Part shown: piece by piece, positions 22,780-34,211 of the stretch
How positions within the stretch are numbered: position 1 is the stretch's first letter
Layout of the letters: each line of letters begins with the position of its first letter
DNA from: Megalonaias nervosa
Lineage: Eukaryota; Mollusca; Bivalvia; Unionida; Unionidae
Assembly: GCA_016617855.1 (NCBI GenBank)
Contig: JAECUM010001094.1
Location: forward strand, 1 to 64,000
DNA length: 64,000 nucleotides
Direction: 5' to 3'
The notes under the pieces: generated by a model
The model's database searches: none
The model's input: the letters and a program-made list of their open reading frames with translations, nothing else
Told to the model about the DNA's origin: nothing
Position numbers and translations under genes: made by a program

Positions 22780-23166
22780 CAACTGTTCTATTATACATCA
22801 GTCTTTCCCAAGTGTTCTATTATACATCTGTCTTTCCCAAGTGTTCTTTTATACATGTCTTTCCCCAAGTGTTCTATAATACTAATGTCTTTCCCAAGTG
22901 TTCTATTATACATCTCTTTCCCGAAATGTTCTATTATACACCTGTCTTTTCACAAGTGTCTTTCCCCAAGTGTTCTATTATACATGTCTTTCCCAAGTGT
23001 TCTATTATACGTGTCTTTCTCCCAAGTGTTCTATTATACATGTGTTTTTCCCAAGTGTTCTATTACACATCTTTTTTCAAATGTTCTATTACACATGTCT
23101 TTCCCAAGTGTTCTATTATACATATGTTCTCAGGTGTTCTATTATACATATGTCTTTCCCAAGTGG
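22780..23166. repeat. Minisatellite, about 27-30-bp unit, 14 copies
   Basis: Unit TCTTTCCCAAGTGTTCTATT then ATACATG. Length differs among copies, so three plus-strand frames are partly open; none is a gene. Confidence 0.95.
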
Positions 23167-23479
23167 ATACATTTGATGTTAGCAAACCATGCATCATAAT
23201 TACTCTGACATGAAGAGTTAGTGAATAAAAAATTTTTTCTTCAAATTACCAAGGAAAAAATGTTGTATACACTGAAAAAAAGCTTTCTTCAAACATTACG
23301 TGCAATTCCAGTGTTCAAGTCACAATCATGAATGATATCTTGTTTCAAGTGATACAGTCAATACACGCATGCTACATGAATGTATATGTAGCCAGTTTGA
23401 AAAGGGTGCAATATTTTTGCTAATTCTTACATGAACATCATCATCATTATCATCATCATCATCATCATCATCAATCACT

Positions 23480-24780
23480 TAACCCAAGAGGTCATTGGGG
23501 CACCACAGTTGACTTTACAACCAATTCTCTCCATCTTTCCCTGTTCTCTACTGGCCTTTGGGAATCTCCAAATCCCATGCTTATCCACTCCTTAATGTTG
23601 TCTTCCCACCTCTTTTTCTGTCTGCCTCTTCTTCTGCGCCCTCACACTGTGCCTTGCAAGATTGTTTTTGCCAGTCCAGATGATCCTGAGACATGACCGT
23701 ACCACTTCAGTTTGTGCTTTTTTAGAGTGCTCAAGAGATCTTCATAGGATCCGATGGATCGTTGGATCCTGCTGTGGACTTCTTCATTGGTTACATGGTC
23801 AATGTACGAGATGCCCAAGTTCTTGTGGTAGCATCTCATTTAGAAGGTTTGAATCCTTCTTTGTAGATCTGATGTGAGCATCCATGTTTCACAAGCATAC
23901 AGAAAGATGGATATGACAATCGAGCGCATCAGCCTTATTTTCGAACCAAAGCAATGTTGGTATCTTTCCATATTGGTCTCAACCTTGTTATTGCTGCTGT
24001 TGTCTGGGCAATCCAGCAAAGTATTTCTGGTTTGGAGCCCTCGCCTGTGATAATTGATCCCAAGTACTTGAAGCTTGTGACTCTTTCCAGCTTCTGTCCA
24101 CTAACCTTTATTTCTGCACTGATGCCATTGGTGTTGTTTGTCATCAGTTTGGTTTTTTTGCCACTAATCTCCATACCGTATGATGTGGAGGTTGTGTCAA
24201 GGTGCTCAACCAAGTCAGCCAGTTCTTTTTCATCTCCTGCTAAACCATCAATATCATCTGCAAAGCAAAAGTTTGTGATTGTTCTTCCTCTGATGCTGAC
24301 AGTGCCCTTGTGGTCATGCAAGGCATTCTACATGATCCTTTCCAGGCAAATGTTGAAGAGTGTAGGTGACAGCATTCATCCCTGTCTGACTCCAACTGTT
24401 GTTCGAATCCAATCTCCTCTGCTGCCACTGATGAGAACAGCACTGGTGGCTTTGTCATAGAGGTGCTCAACAACCTGCACCAGGTCTGAGCTGATGTTGT
24501 ACTTCCTCATAGTTGCCCATAATGCTGCATGCCATACCCTATCAAAGGCCTTTTTGAAATCTATAAATATGTGGTATAGATTCTGCTGATGCTGAAGGTA
24601 TTTCTCGCAAAGGAGTCTGAGATTGAAGATTTGTTCTGTAGTGCTCCTTCCTGCTCTGAATCCTGCCTGCTCTTCAGCAATAATATTCTCTGCATGAGGC
24701 TTTTGTCTGTTGAGAATAATCTTCACCATGACTTTGCTTGGGTGACTGATCAAACTGATGGTTCTTTAGTTTTGGCATAG
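23480..24780 (-). pseudogene. RTE reverse transcriptase and C-terminus, frameshifted
   Basis: Continues the RTE protein in shifted frames: a stop replaces the tyrosine of the usual NYRTISL motif near 24,770. Then ISHPSKVMVKIILNR, EEQAGFRAGRSTTEQIFNLR, FIDFKKAFDRVWH, WIRTTVGVRQG, and after a shift ITNFCFADDIDGLAGD (the catalytic FADD box, about 24,260). Thumb motifs VTSFKYLGSII follow, then HSRIQRSIGSYEDLL and KHKLKWYGHV near 23,700, and a basic C-terminus. At least three frame breaks. Confidence 0.82.
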
Positions 24781-26600
24781 CTGTAGGTTTCCTTTTTTGG
24801 GAGCACGATGACCAAGGATTGAATCCATGTGGTGGGCCATTCTCCTGTCTGCCATATCTTGTTGCAGATTGTTGTTATGACTGTGACTCTCTCTTCTCCT
24901 CCTGCTTGAATGAGCTCTGCTGGTATGTTGTCAATGCCAGCTGACTTTCCTTTCTTTAGTGGCATAACAGCAATTTCTACTTCCTCACGAAGAATGGGGT
25001 TGTCATCAATTGCTTCCGCCTGAGGACAATTTAGTACTGCTGGATCTCCTTGGGTCTTATGATTGTACAATTCTGAGCAGTATTCTGTCCATCGCTTGAG
25101 GATCTCTTGATCTTCTGTGAGGCATTTTCCTGATTTGTCTTGGATGGTGGTAGTTTTCCCTTGTTTATGGGTTGTGAGATCTTTCACCAGTTGATATGCC
25201 ATTTTGCTGTCATTTCTACTCAGACTGTCTTCGATTTTGCAGCATTGTCTTTCTATCCAGGATTCCTTTGCCTTTTTCATGCTTTTGCTGATCATGTTGC
25301 TTATCTCTCTGTACTTTCTAGCTCCTTCATGATCTCTTTTTCCCTTTTTCAGTTCTCTTCTTTTGTTGTATAGTTCAAGGACATCTGTTGTGATCCAATG
25401 TTTCTTTGTTCGACGATATTTGCCAATGATCTCGCTAGCTGTGCTAGTCACAGCTGTGTTGAATGTGGTTGTTAAGGACTCCAGGTCGGTGTCTTGGCTA
25501 TCCAGGGTTATCAAAGGTGCAAATTTACCACCTATCATTGCTTGGAAGGCTTCTGCAACTTTTGGATCTTTCAATTTTTCAAGGTCAAATCTGATTCTTG
25601 GTTGGTTAGGCTTTTTGATCATTTTCAGGTGGAGGTGAAATATTGTCTTTAATAAATCATGGTCACTTCCAATATCTGCTCCTGGAAAACTTCGTGTTCT
25701 GGCAATATTCAGTCCTGTGCAGAATCGTTTTTTCACCAAGATGTAGTCAATCTGGTTGTGATGTTGTCCATCTGGACTGTGCCAGGTCCATCTTCTAGAT
25801 GCTTTATGTGGGCCAAATGTGTTGGCTAGCACAAGATTGTTGTAGGCAGCAAACTCCAAGACCCTGGGTCCTGTTTCTGCATTGCAGAAGGGTCCACAGG
25901 TGCTTTGCCTGTTTGTCTGTGAATCAACTCCCACCTTTGCATTCCAGCCTCCTTGTACAAACAGAATGTCCTTCTTGGGTAAGTTATCAATGGCATCTTG
26001 CAGTTGGTTATAAAAATTCTCCAGTTCGTTGTCATCATAGTTAGATGTGGGTGCATAGGCCTGTATGATTGTGATGTTAAAGGGAGTCACCCTCAGGTGG
26101 ATGGTAATGAGCCTGATTGAGACTGGGCAGCAACACATAATGCTGTTCACAATGCCCTTATGGACAAGAAATCCAATGCCATGATTGTGTCTGTCCCCTC
26201 TTCTGCTGAAATAGAGCTTATGTCCTTCATCTGTTTGTTATTTTGCCAAAGTTTTTCCAGTGCACTTCACAGAGACCAATAATGTTCCAGTTGTACCTCT
26301 CCAACTCATGTGTAAGTTCTTTCAACTTTCCCACAGCCCTCAGAGTTCTGATGTTGTCTCTCTCATGGATCTTGGTTAGTGGGGGCACCAGTAGCATACT
26401 TGTCACCTGCGTCCTGGTGAGCAGCGGAAGGCGCGGTCATTGTTGACCCAGGTTGCGACCGATCCGGTATGGAAGAATTGTTAGTTGTCTTCATGTGGTG
26501 TGTCAAGGGCAAGATACAACCTGGTGGGGCCCATCCCTCTCCAGACTGGATGACCACAGCCAAAATCCACTTATATAATGTGGCACGCCCTGGCCCTGAG
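24750..26600 (-). pseudogene. RTE endonuclease and RT N-terminal part
   Basis: The longest open frame in the window (466 codons from 26,150) continues a frame that starts upstream with a broken EN beginning (LCEVHWKNFGK near 26,260). EN motifs: IIQAYAPTSNYDD, NQIDYILV and GSDHDLL. The expected GDWNAKVG box reads GGWNAKVG, so a catalytic aspartate is lost. The linker follows, then the RT entry LREEVEIAVMPLKKGKSAGI DNIPAEL. The frame ends at 24,750 after a frameshift in a GGAAAC/A-rich stretch near 24,800. Confidence 0.85.
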
Positions 26601-26789
26601 CATGTGGTTGTTGATCTCATCTTGGAGCCATTCTGCCCTGACCATTGACTTCATCGAGGAAGACTTCCGTCCAGTGATGCTGTGCTATCATCACACTATT
26701 TTACCCATAGTTGGGAGACTCGTGGGGGAGGGAGCATCTTATTCCATCCCGTACAGATCCAATGGACCTGTACCACTGCTATAACTTTC

Positions 26790-27380
26790 ATCTACAAACT
26801 TCCAAAGCTGATACAGTATAGGTAGGCCAAGATTCAGACAACTAGAAATCATATAGTAAACTCTGAACCATGTCTAGACTACCATCATCCCTTACACTTG
26901 CTGACTGAGGACTTGAACCCAAGACCAAGGAGATGTAAAGCAAGTGTAATAAGAGTGTATTTTCTGGGCCTCATAGTTTATGGTACAATTGACACATTAA
27001 TGAATATAAACAAGTGTACTCACCAGCATAACACCTGAATGACCAATGTTTTTCATTTGAAAATAATACAACTTTACTAAATGGACTTTCTATAAAAAAT
27101 TAGTTAAGTTATTTTAACTGAATTTAAAAATTTTCTACAGTGCAAAGTACTCAAGCGTCTAACCACCTGTGTATGTTCCAATCACACAAGATATTAAGCA
27201 CAAAATGTCTGTATGTAATGGTTAACATGCATCAACAAGTTGAGTTGACTAGCAGCCCGAATTAAACAGCATTTGATTGACATCTCCTGGTTCGAGAAAC
27301 TCTGGGATTCATTACTCAATGCAAACAATTATGAAATACATTTCCAGCATAATTATTTCTTGATTAAAACTCTTGTATCC
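26790..27380. other. Intronic sequence before exon 12 donor
   Basis: No gene or tandem repeat recognised between the RTE element and exon 12. Confidence 0.5.
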
Positions 27381-27386
27381 ACTTAC

Positions 27387-27541
27387 TTTGTCTTTTCATT
27401 CAGCATAGCAAGGTAGAGATTGATGAGTTCCAGGTAGCTAGTTGGAGTGGTGTAATACTTCCTCTTTAGCTCAGCATAAAATCGATCTGCCATTGTGCTG
27501 ACACTGGTATGAATCTCCACACACATCTCTGATATTTTGAC
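27387..27541 (-). CDS. DNAH6: Dynein heavy chain exon 12 (AAA4 to stalk base)
   Basis: Residues 604-654 plus two bases. It starts [20 protein letters not shown] after acceptor CCACTTCAG, continues [20 protein letters not shown] and ends [11 protein letters not shown] before donor [21 protein letters not shown] marks the base of stalk helix CC1 in axonemal dyneins. The upstream intron has two dense arrays (19-bp and 32-bp units). Confidence 0.95.
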
Positions 27542-27744
27542 CTGAAGTGGATGATCATCATAATATAGACACACAAATTAAGATGGTTATTTATTCTTGC
27601 CACATCCTAATCACAAATACACTGGAGATTGGAAAACTGGAAACTTTAATTTTTTACAATCATAAAATTCTCACAAACTGAGTAAATTTAATGAAAATAT
27701 CCAAATATGCATCATTTAAATTAAAAACTATATAAACTGCATAG

Positions 27745-28025
27745 TGAGGTTGTAAGAATACAAAGAGGTTGTAAGAATTCAAAGAGGTTGTGAGAATACA
27801 AAGAGGTTGTGAGAATACAAAGAGGTTGCGAGAATACAAAGGTTGTGAGAATACAAAGAGGTTGTGAGAATTCAAAGAGGTTGTGAGAATGCAAAGAGGT
27901 TGTGAGAATACAAAGAGGTTGTGAGAATGCAAAGAGGTTGTGAGAATACAAAGAGGTTGTGAGAATACAAAGAGGTTGTGAGAATACAAAGAGGTTGTGA
28001 GAATACAAAGAGGTTGTGAGAATTC
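27745..28025. repeat. Minisatellite, 19-bp unit, about 14 copies
   Basis: Unit GAGAATACAAAGAGGTTGT with occasional ATTC or ATGC variants. Complement frames give Leu/Phe/Ser-rich open stretches that are repeat by-products. Confidence 0.96.
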
Positions 28026-28073
28026 AAAAACAAGAAATGCAATATGCATACTGATAATAAGAAAATTGCAAAC

Positions 28074-28452
28074 ACAGAGTGCCAAGGTGCAGATTTAAAG
28101 TAAAGACAGAGTGCCAAGGTGCAGATTTAAAGTAAAGACAGAGTGCCAAGGTGCAGATTTAAAGTAAAGACAGAGTGCCAAGGTGCAGATTTAAAGTAAA
28201 GACAGAGTGCCAAGATGCAGATTTAAAGTAAAGACAGAGTGCCAAGGTGCAGATTTAAAGTAAAGACAGAGTGCCAAGGTGCAGATTTAAAGTAAAGACA
28301 GAGTGCCAAGGTGCAGATTTAAAGTAAAGACAGAGTGCCAAGGTGCAGATTTAAAGTAAAGACAGAGTGCCAAGGTGCAGATTTAAAGTAAAGACAGAGT
28401 GCCAAGGTGCAGATTTAAAGTAAAGACAGAGTGTCAAGGTGCAGATTTAAAG
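28074..28452. repeat. Minisatellite, 32-bp unit, about 12 near-identical copies
   Basis: Unit GCCAAGGTGCAGATTTAAAG then TAAAGACAGAGT. Only two single-base variants are visible among the copies (AAGATGCAG, TGTCAAGG), so this is a young or homogenised array. Confidence 0.97.
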
Positions 28453-29505
28453 TTTTCATTTTCCATCAAGCACAGCAAAAATAAACCTAAATGCTATCAC
28501 TATCATCTTTCAAATATCTGAAAAGAAGCAATTTGTACCAAAGACCATGCCAAATGAACTATGATAATTTGAGCTTATTGTTAGAATAATGGTATCTATC
28601 ACCACCCTAGTGGAACTGAAAGTTTGACATGTGACGAATTAATCTAAAGTAAAAACTATTAAAATTGAGTTCACAGAACTTAGAAACATAGAAAATAATA
28701 AATTAATATACAACACTTTCTTTAACTTAATTCATTATGTTTAAATTTATCTGCAATAGGTTTTAATTCTGTGTTTATGTTTTCTAAATCAAATTTCCTC
28801 ATACTGATGACAGCTGCAAATTAGATGGATTTTTTTATATCATCAAACAGAAACTTCATGTCACAAAGAAATCTCTGTTTAAAGGATTGCAATAGTATGT
28901 CTTCTACAATGAGGTTCCTATATAAGGAAAAAGACATTTTTGTCCTTTACATTCAGGTTCCTTTATATCAAAAAAGACATTTCTGTCTTTTATATTCAGG
29001 TTCCTTTATATGGAAGAGTCTTCTAGAAATTTAATGTATTTATGAAAATATGAGAACTTAAGTTACTTGAACTTGTTTTGACATGAAGTTTTGATACTGG
29101 AGCCTGTATTTGTATATGTTAGAAAATACTTGGAGTGCATAACTGTATCAGTTTACATGAGTAAAATATCTGGATAATTAAGGCTTTTACAATTAAAGGT
29201 TATGTTACATTTAAATACACTTACTTGTTACTTGCCACAACAATAAGTAGTAGACACCAAAATAAAGATTTCACTACCATGAAGGCATCTAGGTAAAAGC
29301 TCAATTAGCCCTTTATTATATTTATGACACATTATGGGGCTAGATGAAATAGTTTTGTTCCATGTTATGCTGTAAATATAATGGGGCTAATCAAATGAAT
29401 TTAGCACCAGATTATATTTACACAATATCAATTAACATCCTGAAAATATAAAAGATCTTCTAGTTACACTTGTTTTACAAAGTACAACATCATTTATTTG
29501 CAAAA
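28453..29505. other. Intronic sequence with a small tandem duplication
   Basis: Mostly unremarkable AT-rich intron between exons 12 and 11. At 28,910-29,030 a unit of about 48 bp (GGTTCCTTTATAT...AAAGACATTTCTGTC) is present two and a half times. Nothing else recognised. Confidence 0.6.
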
Positions 29506-29665
29506 GAATGAATATTAAAGGCAAAATTAGGTGTCAAGTGTCATTGTTAGAAAAAGAGTTCTCTAGAAGAGTGAAAACACTGTATATGAGGACTTTTTTC
29601 ATTCTGATACCTGGACAACTACAGTATGAGTTGGTGGCATCCATGAAAAGGTTAGGTTCTATTAC

Positions 29666-29852
29666 CTTCATTTTATCATCTCCAAGTTCCACATTTTCAA
29701 AGAATGACTGGGACACACTCATTAAGGCTTCCCGTGGCCACTCTGTGAACCAGTCAATAGTGCAGCAGTTGACCAGAGATGGAAACATTCGGCAACGAGA
29801 TCGGAAGGCACTTCCTACTGGGCTCATACACAGAACAATATGAAGGTTGTTT
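29666..29852 (-). CDS. DNAH6: Dynein heavy chain exon 11 (AAA4 sensor and small domain)
   Basis: Residues 541-603. One base completes arginine 541, then NNLHIVLCMSPVGSAFRSRC, RMFPSLVNCCTIDWFTEWP and an end at ELGDDKMK before donor GTAATA. LHIVLCMSPVG and FRxRxRxFPSLVNCCTIDWF are diagnostic dynein motifs. The CTIDWF residues precede the helices that lead to the stalk. Confidence 0.95.
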
Positions 29853-30184
29853 CTAAAATTCAATAACATTAAAAGTAAGAAACAAAAGATTTTCATCTGT
29901 GATGAAAAACAAAAGTAGAGGAAAATCTCTCTTGCAGAGAGCAGATTTTCTAAAATGCATTGTAAATCAGAACATATTTTGAAAGTATAAAATTAACTTC
30001 TCTGAAATGAGCAAGCAAGCACATGTAAAAAATGATAAATTTACTGCATTGCCTAAACTTTAATGAAGTTACAATTTATGAAGTTTGATATCAGTCATTT
30101 AAAAGTACCCACTGAATACAAATATAAGGGATTAATTTGGTAAATTATAAATTTCTGTGTTTTCTCTGTTGGACACCCACTCAC

Positions 30185-30366
30185 CTAACCCTGTTGATGC
30201 AGAAGTCGTAGATGAGCTCTCGATTGCCTTCTGGGATCCCAATTTCCTTAGCAGCTGGTCGACATCCAATGATCAACTGTTCATATTCCTCAGGCTCAAA
30301 CAAGTTTGGCACTTCACCAGAGTTTAGAATATTGTTTATGTCCTCCAAAAATTCCTCCACAACAAT
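30185..30366 (-). CDS. DNAH6: Dynein heavy chain exon 10 (AAA4)
   Basis: Residues 481-540 plus two bases. It starts IVVEEFLEDINNILNSGEVP after acceptor TTTTTGCAG, continues NLFEPEEYEQLIIGCRPAAK and ends ELIYDFCINRVR before donor GTGAGT. EFLEDINNxLNSGEVPNLF is one of the most conserved segments of dynein AAA4. The following intron is the shortest of the set (332 bp) and is free of tandem repeats. Confidence 0.95.
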
Positions 30367-30369
30367 CTG

Positions 30370-31200
30370 CAAAAAGTTACATATGATGGGTCTAAGATCA
30401 TAGTAGGCAATGCATATCTAACATCTGTTGTGTTAATATGTAATACTGCATGCATGTCTCACTATGGAATGTGTCTTCTGGGTAAAGTGATAAGAATCCC
30501 TCAACCACCCATCATGGTTCAAGTTTTAGTTCACACTTCAACTGAGCCTCAAACAGAAAAGATAACAAAGCTTCCACTCTAAAACCTGAAAGATCCAGAA
30601 CAAGCAGCATACAAGCCAACAAGCAGAGCAAAATGTCACCTTTAGGAGCAAAACAATTTCTTCATGTTATCAAAATTCTGCCCAAATATGAAGTTGGTGG
30701 ATATTTCTTTGAATTTGTATGTTTTCACAAGACAGATGGATCAAAGACAAAGTAAGAGAATGTATTACCTGTTGTGTCTAAAGTGTGATGACAGAAGCAA
30801 CTCTATCTTTGACTACCATCTTAAGGATCAACTTAAGTGTCATTCATGTGGATTTTTTGCCTGCAAGCAGTCTAAGTTTTCTGGACTTGATTATGTTCAT
30901 GGCCAAGAAAACCATCTCCATTACTACATTAACAAATATTCTGTCCTTCTTAAAACATGGGATAATTATTAATTCCATGGTGAGTAACTATACATGTCAA
31001 ATGACTGATGTCAACAAACCTCTTACGAATGAGACACTGTTAAATTTCCAAGGCAATAACTGTGCATACAATGAATTTTCAATGCAAGCAGTAATGACAA
31101 TACTAATAAAGTATAATTCTACTCAATGATGATTTTCTTGACTCAAGCAGAGCCAGATCATATTTATCTCCCTTGCTGACCCAAATTCCTTGAATTGTTG
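30370..31200. other. Intronic sequence, nothing supported
   Basis: Open frames occur on the plus strand at 30,664-30,972 and 30,785-31,129, one with two CxxC pairs. No recognisable family, no splice or codon signal; treated as chance. Confidence 0.4.
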
Positions 31201-31219
31201 TACCAAGGATTAAGATTAG

Positions 31220-31680
31220 ATAAGATAAGAATAATTTCAAACTACATAGTCCATACATCTAAATTAAAACACAGATATAAAGTAAAAACATTGTAAACAT
31301 AAAAGAACATATATATCATACATACAAGTATACAGATACATCTACAACAATCAACTGCGCCATGCATTGTTAAGAATGAAATTAAGTGGCACACTTAAAG
31401 AGTAATTTGTTCCATCTACTAATAATATGAGAATTTAAATGAATGTCATAGTTCCAAAGTGATTTCAATATACAGTTCTCACTATTAGATAGTCTTGTCA
31501 TCACTGAGAATACTACTTCATCAAAACTGAATACATTATCATTTACAAACATGCTGGAGGCACTGTTCCATCTTGGAAGGCCTAATAGAAACGAAGACTA
31601 TTATTATAGCCAATAACTACTTTTCTTTTCATACCAACAACTTAAGAGGGAATGGTACATATATTGGACATCTTATCATT
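31220..31680 (-). mobile_element. LINE 3' end relic (C-terminal domain)
   Basis: Minus strand from about 31,650: RKVVIGYNNSLRF, a frame break, then a 66-codon open stretch with GLPRWNSASSMFVNDNVFSF and SWNKLL-like ending SRWNKLLFKCAT before a TAA near 31,393. The pattern 'AYN-A-R-LL--PR--SAS-MFV---V--F' is the familiar C-terminus of many animal LINE ORF2 proteins. The end near 31,210-31,225 has ATAAGATTAGATAAG-like tails. 5' truncated or decayed. Confidence 0.65.
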
Positions 31681-31699
31681 AGAGGAATACAAAGAAGTG

Positions 31700-32900
31700 A
31701 ACTTGATCAAGTTTGATAGATAAAGTGGCTTGGTAATCTATGCTTGTATTATATGTAAACACAAGAAGATTTGCAAGTTAATAACTCTGAAAGCATGTGG
31801 TTAAATGTTTCTCCTTATAAATAGCAAATCTTTTCTTGCTTGCTATTTCTGTAAAAATATAAATTGTACAATACAATGGGAGGAAATATCTGAAATACAG
31901 ACTGAAAATGTTCTGAATGAACAAAAGGAATTAGTCCTCTTTAATGACATAAACAAAAACTAAATAAATCCACAAATAAAAAATGACTGGTTCATTTGCA
32001 TGACCTATTAGGACTGGGTAGGCATTAGAATGAACCAGCTAGGGTTGTCCAAGGAAAAAGTTAAACTCTGACTTACCATATTAATTCAAAATCTTGAGTA
32101 AATAGGGACAAAGGAAAAAAAAAAATATTAAGAAACAAAAAGGTGAGATTAAAAGTGAACAGTGCCTCCTTCTGGAGCAAGTTGTTGTGGAGGCAATGGC
32201 AAATCATTTGGAAAGATTGGGGAAATTGCTTGTTTGACCCTGTTGATGACCCATGGAAGTGATTGCATAATAGCAACATGTGTGCTTAAGAAAATATTTG
32301 TCTTTTTAAAAAGATGAATGTTTACTTTATAAGTGTTTTATCACCATACAAGAGGGTATTTCAAGTTAAACTGCCAAATGGTGTAAGGGAATGGATTAAA
32401 ACAATTTGATGCATTATTATTGGTAATAAACACAAGAAAAAAAAAAGTGTTGTGTACTTTCTTCAACATTTAAAAAGTGGTGATTCAATTATATTCTTTG
32501 TAACTGTTTAACCTTAGGAAAAGATTGTGTATGCATCAAATAAAATGAAGATATTGCCAATGAGTTCAAAAACTGTTTCAGTTATGTTGCTGATAATATT
32601 TTTTAAAAAAACAATTATAATAAACTTTCACAAGGAAAAAAACCCTTCACAACACTTTTTCTGAAATGCTTTTCATAACTGACAATAAATCACTGCAAAA
32701 CTGACAAGTAACAAAATCCACAGATGTCAACTTTAAAACAAATTCCGCAAGTGTTGACTTTAATACAAATTCCACTGGTGTTGACTTTAATACAAATTCC
32801 ACAGATGTTGAATTCAATTGACCACGATTTGTTTTATGATAGCAGCTTGGATAGCAGCGTCTTTGAATTTTAAAAGATACTTGTATATGTAACATTAGTG
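31700..32900. other. Intronic sequence, nothing recognised
   Basis: AT-rich, no open frame of note. Part may be further decayed LINE sequence belonging to the relic at 31,220-31,680. Confidence 0.45.
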
Positions 32901-32919
32901 TAGAAAAATAAATTTCCAA

Positions 32920-33965
32920 ACAAACTGAAGGAGGCTAAAGTAAAACATCTTGAAAAATCTGTCCCTAATGATATTAACAATTTTAGACCCATTGCAATCA
33001 TCCTTGTCTAATAAAAAATTTATGAAAACATTTTCATGATTCCTAACTGGTTTTGTTTGATAGAAATAATCTATTATCTGGTACACTAGCAGGCTTTTGC
33101 CCACAATCTATTGCATGATAGACTATCAGGCTTTTGCCCACAATCTATTGCATGGCAGACTATCAGGCTTTTGCCCACAATCTATTGCATGGTAGGCTAT
33201 CAGGCTTTTGCCCACAATCTATTGCATGGTAGGCTATCAGGCTTTTGCCCACAATCTATTGCATGGCAGACTATCAGGCTTTTGCCCACAATCTATTGCA
33301 TGGTAGACTATCAGGCTTTTGCCCACAATCTATTGCATGGTAGACTATCAGGCTTTTGCTCACAATCTATTGCATGGCAGACTATCAGGCTTTTGCCCAC
33401 AATCTATTGCATGGCAGATTATCAGGATTTTGCCCACAATCTATTGCATGGTAGAGTGTTAGGCTTTTGTGCACAATCTATTGTATGGTAGACTATCAGG
33501 CTTTTAACCACACTCTATTTTATGGTAGAGTGTCAGTTTCTTTGCCCCAATCTGTCATGTGCATCTGCTCATCAGCATGATTGAAAAATGACTCAGAGTT
33601 TTAATAATGGAGATTTAAGTGGGGGTTGTGCTGGTTGATTTTAGGAAATCTCTTCACTTAGTGGATCATACTGATAAATTAAACCCATTCAAGCTTAGTA
33701 ACAAAACTTCAAATTGGTTTAAGTCATTTTGATAGAGAATAAAAGTTGCAATACATAATAACACATTTGAAGTAAAACATGTCACCTATGGAGTACCTCA
33801 TAGATCTATTTTAGGGCCACTACTATTTCTAATTTTTATAAATGATTGACATTTGCGTTCAGGAAATATTAAGGTTTTTCTCTATGCTGATGACACAATC
33901 TATTTTTATGTTAGCTTATTTAAAAATAATGTTTAGCAGACCTAGATCTGGCACATTATGGTAAC
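32920..33965 (+). mobile_element. LINE RT relic split by a minisatellite
   Basis: Plus strand: VPNDINNFRPIAIILV and KIYENIF-like (32,960-33,030) and a RNNLLSG-like stretch (33,062-33,085) correspond to the fingers of a LINE RT. After the 37-bp array at 33,075-33,530 the palm continues: VVLVDFRKSLHLVDHTDKL (33,615-33,680), VTYGVPHRSILGPLLFLIF (33,780-33,840) and FLYADDTIYFYV (33,875-33,910, catalytic YADD). Several stops. The array sits where the next RT motif (QSGFRP..ST) is expected. Confidence 0.75.
33075..33530. repeat. Minisatellite, 37-bp unit, about 12 copies, inside LINE relic
   Basis: Unit ATCTATTGCATGGTAGACTA then TCAGGCTTTTGCCCACA. Because 37 is not a multiple of three the encoded peptide cycles through frames. 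The first copy, read in the LINE frame, gives AGFCPQSIA, which resembles the RT motif SGFRPxHST, so the array may have grown from LINE sequence. Confidence 0.93.
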
Positions 33966-34005
33966 AGCATATCTGGGTTCATTCAGTTTTTGCAGTTGGA
34001 CCAGA
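33937..34005. repeat. Dispersed palindromic element, copy
   Basis: CCTAGATCTGGCACATTATG, then ATATCTGGGTTCATTCAG and TTTTTGCAGTTGGACCAGA. Same arms and right flank as the copy at 51,495. It directly follows the LINE relic. Confidence 0.6.
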
Positions 34006-34163
34006 CTAATAAACAAATATATATGGTCTACTATTATTTAACTCAGATCATCATCCTCTGTTTAAAACACAACATTTTTTTCACCAAAGGCCATCAATTA
34101 TCATGTCTTGAAAAGCAAAATGAATAAAAACCAGCATATAGTTGTAGTATATTTCAGGCTCAC

Positions 34164-34211
34164 CTTTGTGTCAGTAAATAAGTAAATAACTTTAATATTT
34201 TTCAGACTTAC
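34164..34211 (-). other. DNAH6: Alternative in-frame extension of dynein exon 9
   Basis: The first 48 intronic bases after the exon 9 donor stay open (16 codons, VSLKNIKVIYLFTDTK) and end at a second good donor, GTGAGCCTGAAATA. The sequence around this second donor (ACTGACACAAAGGTGAGCCT) is a copy of the real exon end and donor (ACTGACACACAAGTAAGTCT). Whether it is used is unknown. Confidence 0.6.

Larger units (their letters stand above)
23436..26785 (-). mobile_element. RTE-type LINE, near full length, inactivated
   Basis: Minus-strand element in the intron between exons 13 and 12, same orientation as the host gene. On the minus strand it has a GC-richer 5' region (26,785-26,580), endonuclease, RT, a C-terminal region and a short tandem 3' tail, (ATG)n, seen as (ATC)n at 23,436-23,474. 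EN-RT order without ORF1 and with a short tandem tail is typical of the RTE clade. About 3.3 kb, the normal length. Broken by several frameshifts. Confidence 0.85.

Noticed and set aside
30664..31129. Plus-strand open frames with two CxxC pairs, possible zinc ribbon
   Set aside because: Spacing and surrounding residues do not fit a family I know; two overlapping frames are equally open, and no splice context exists.
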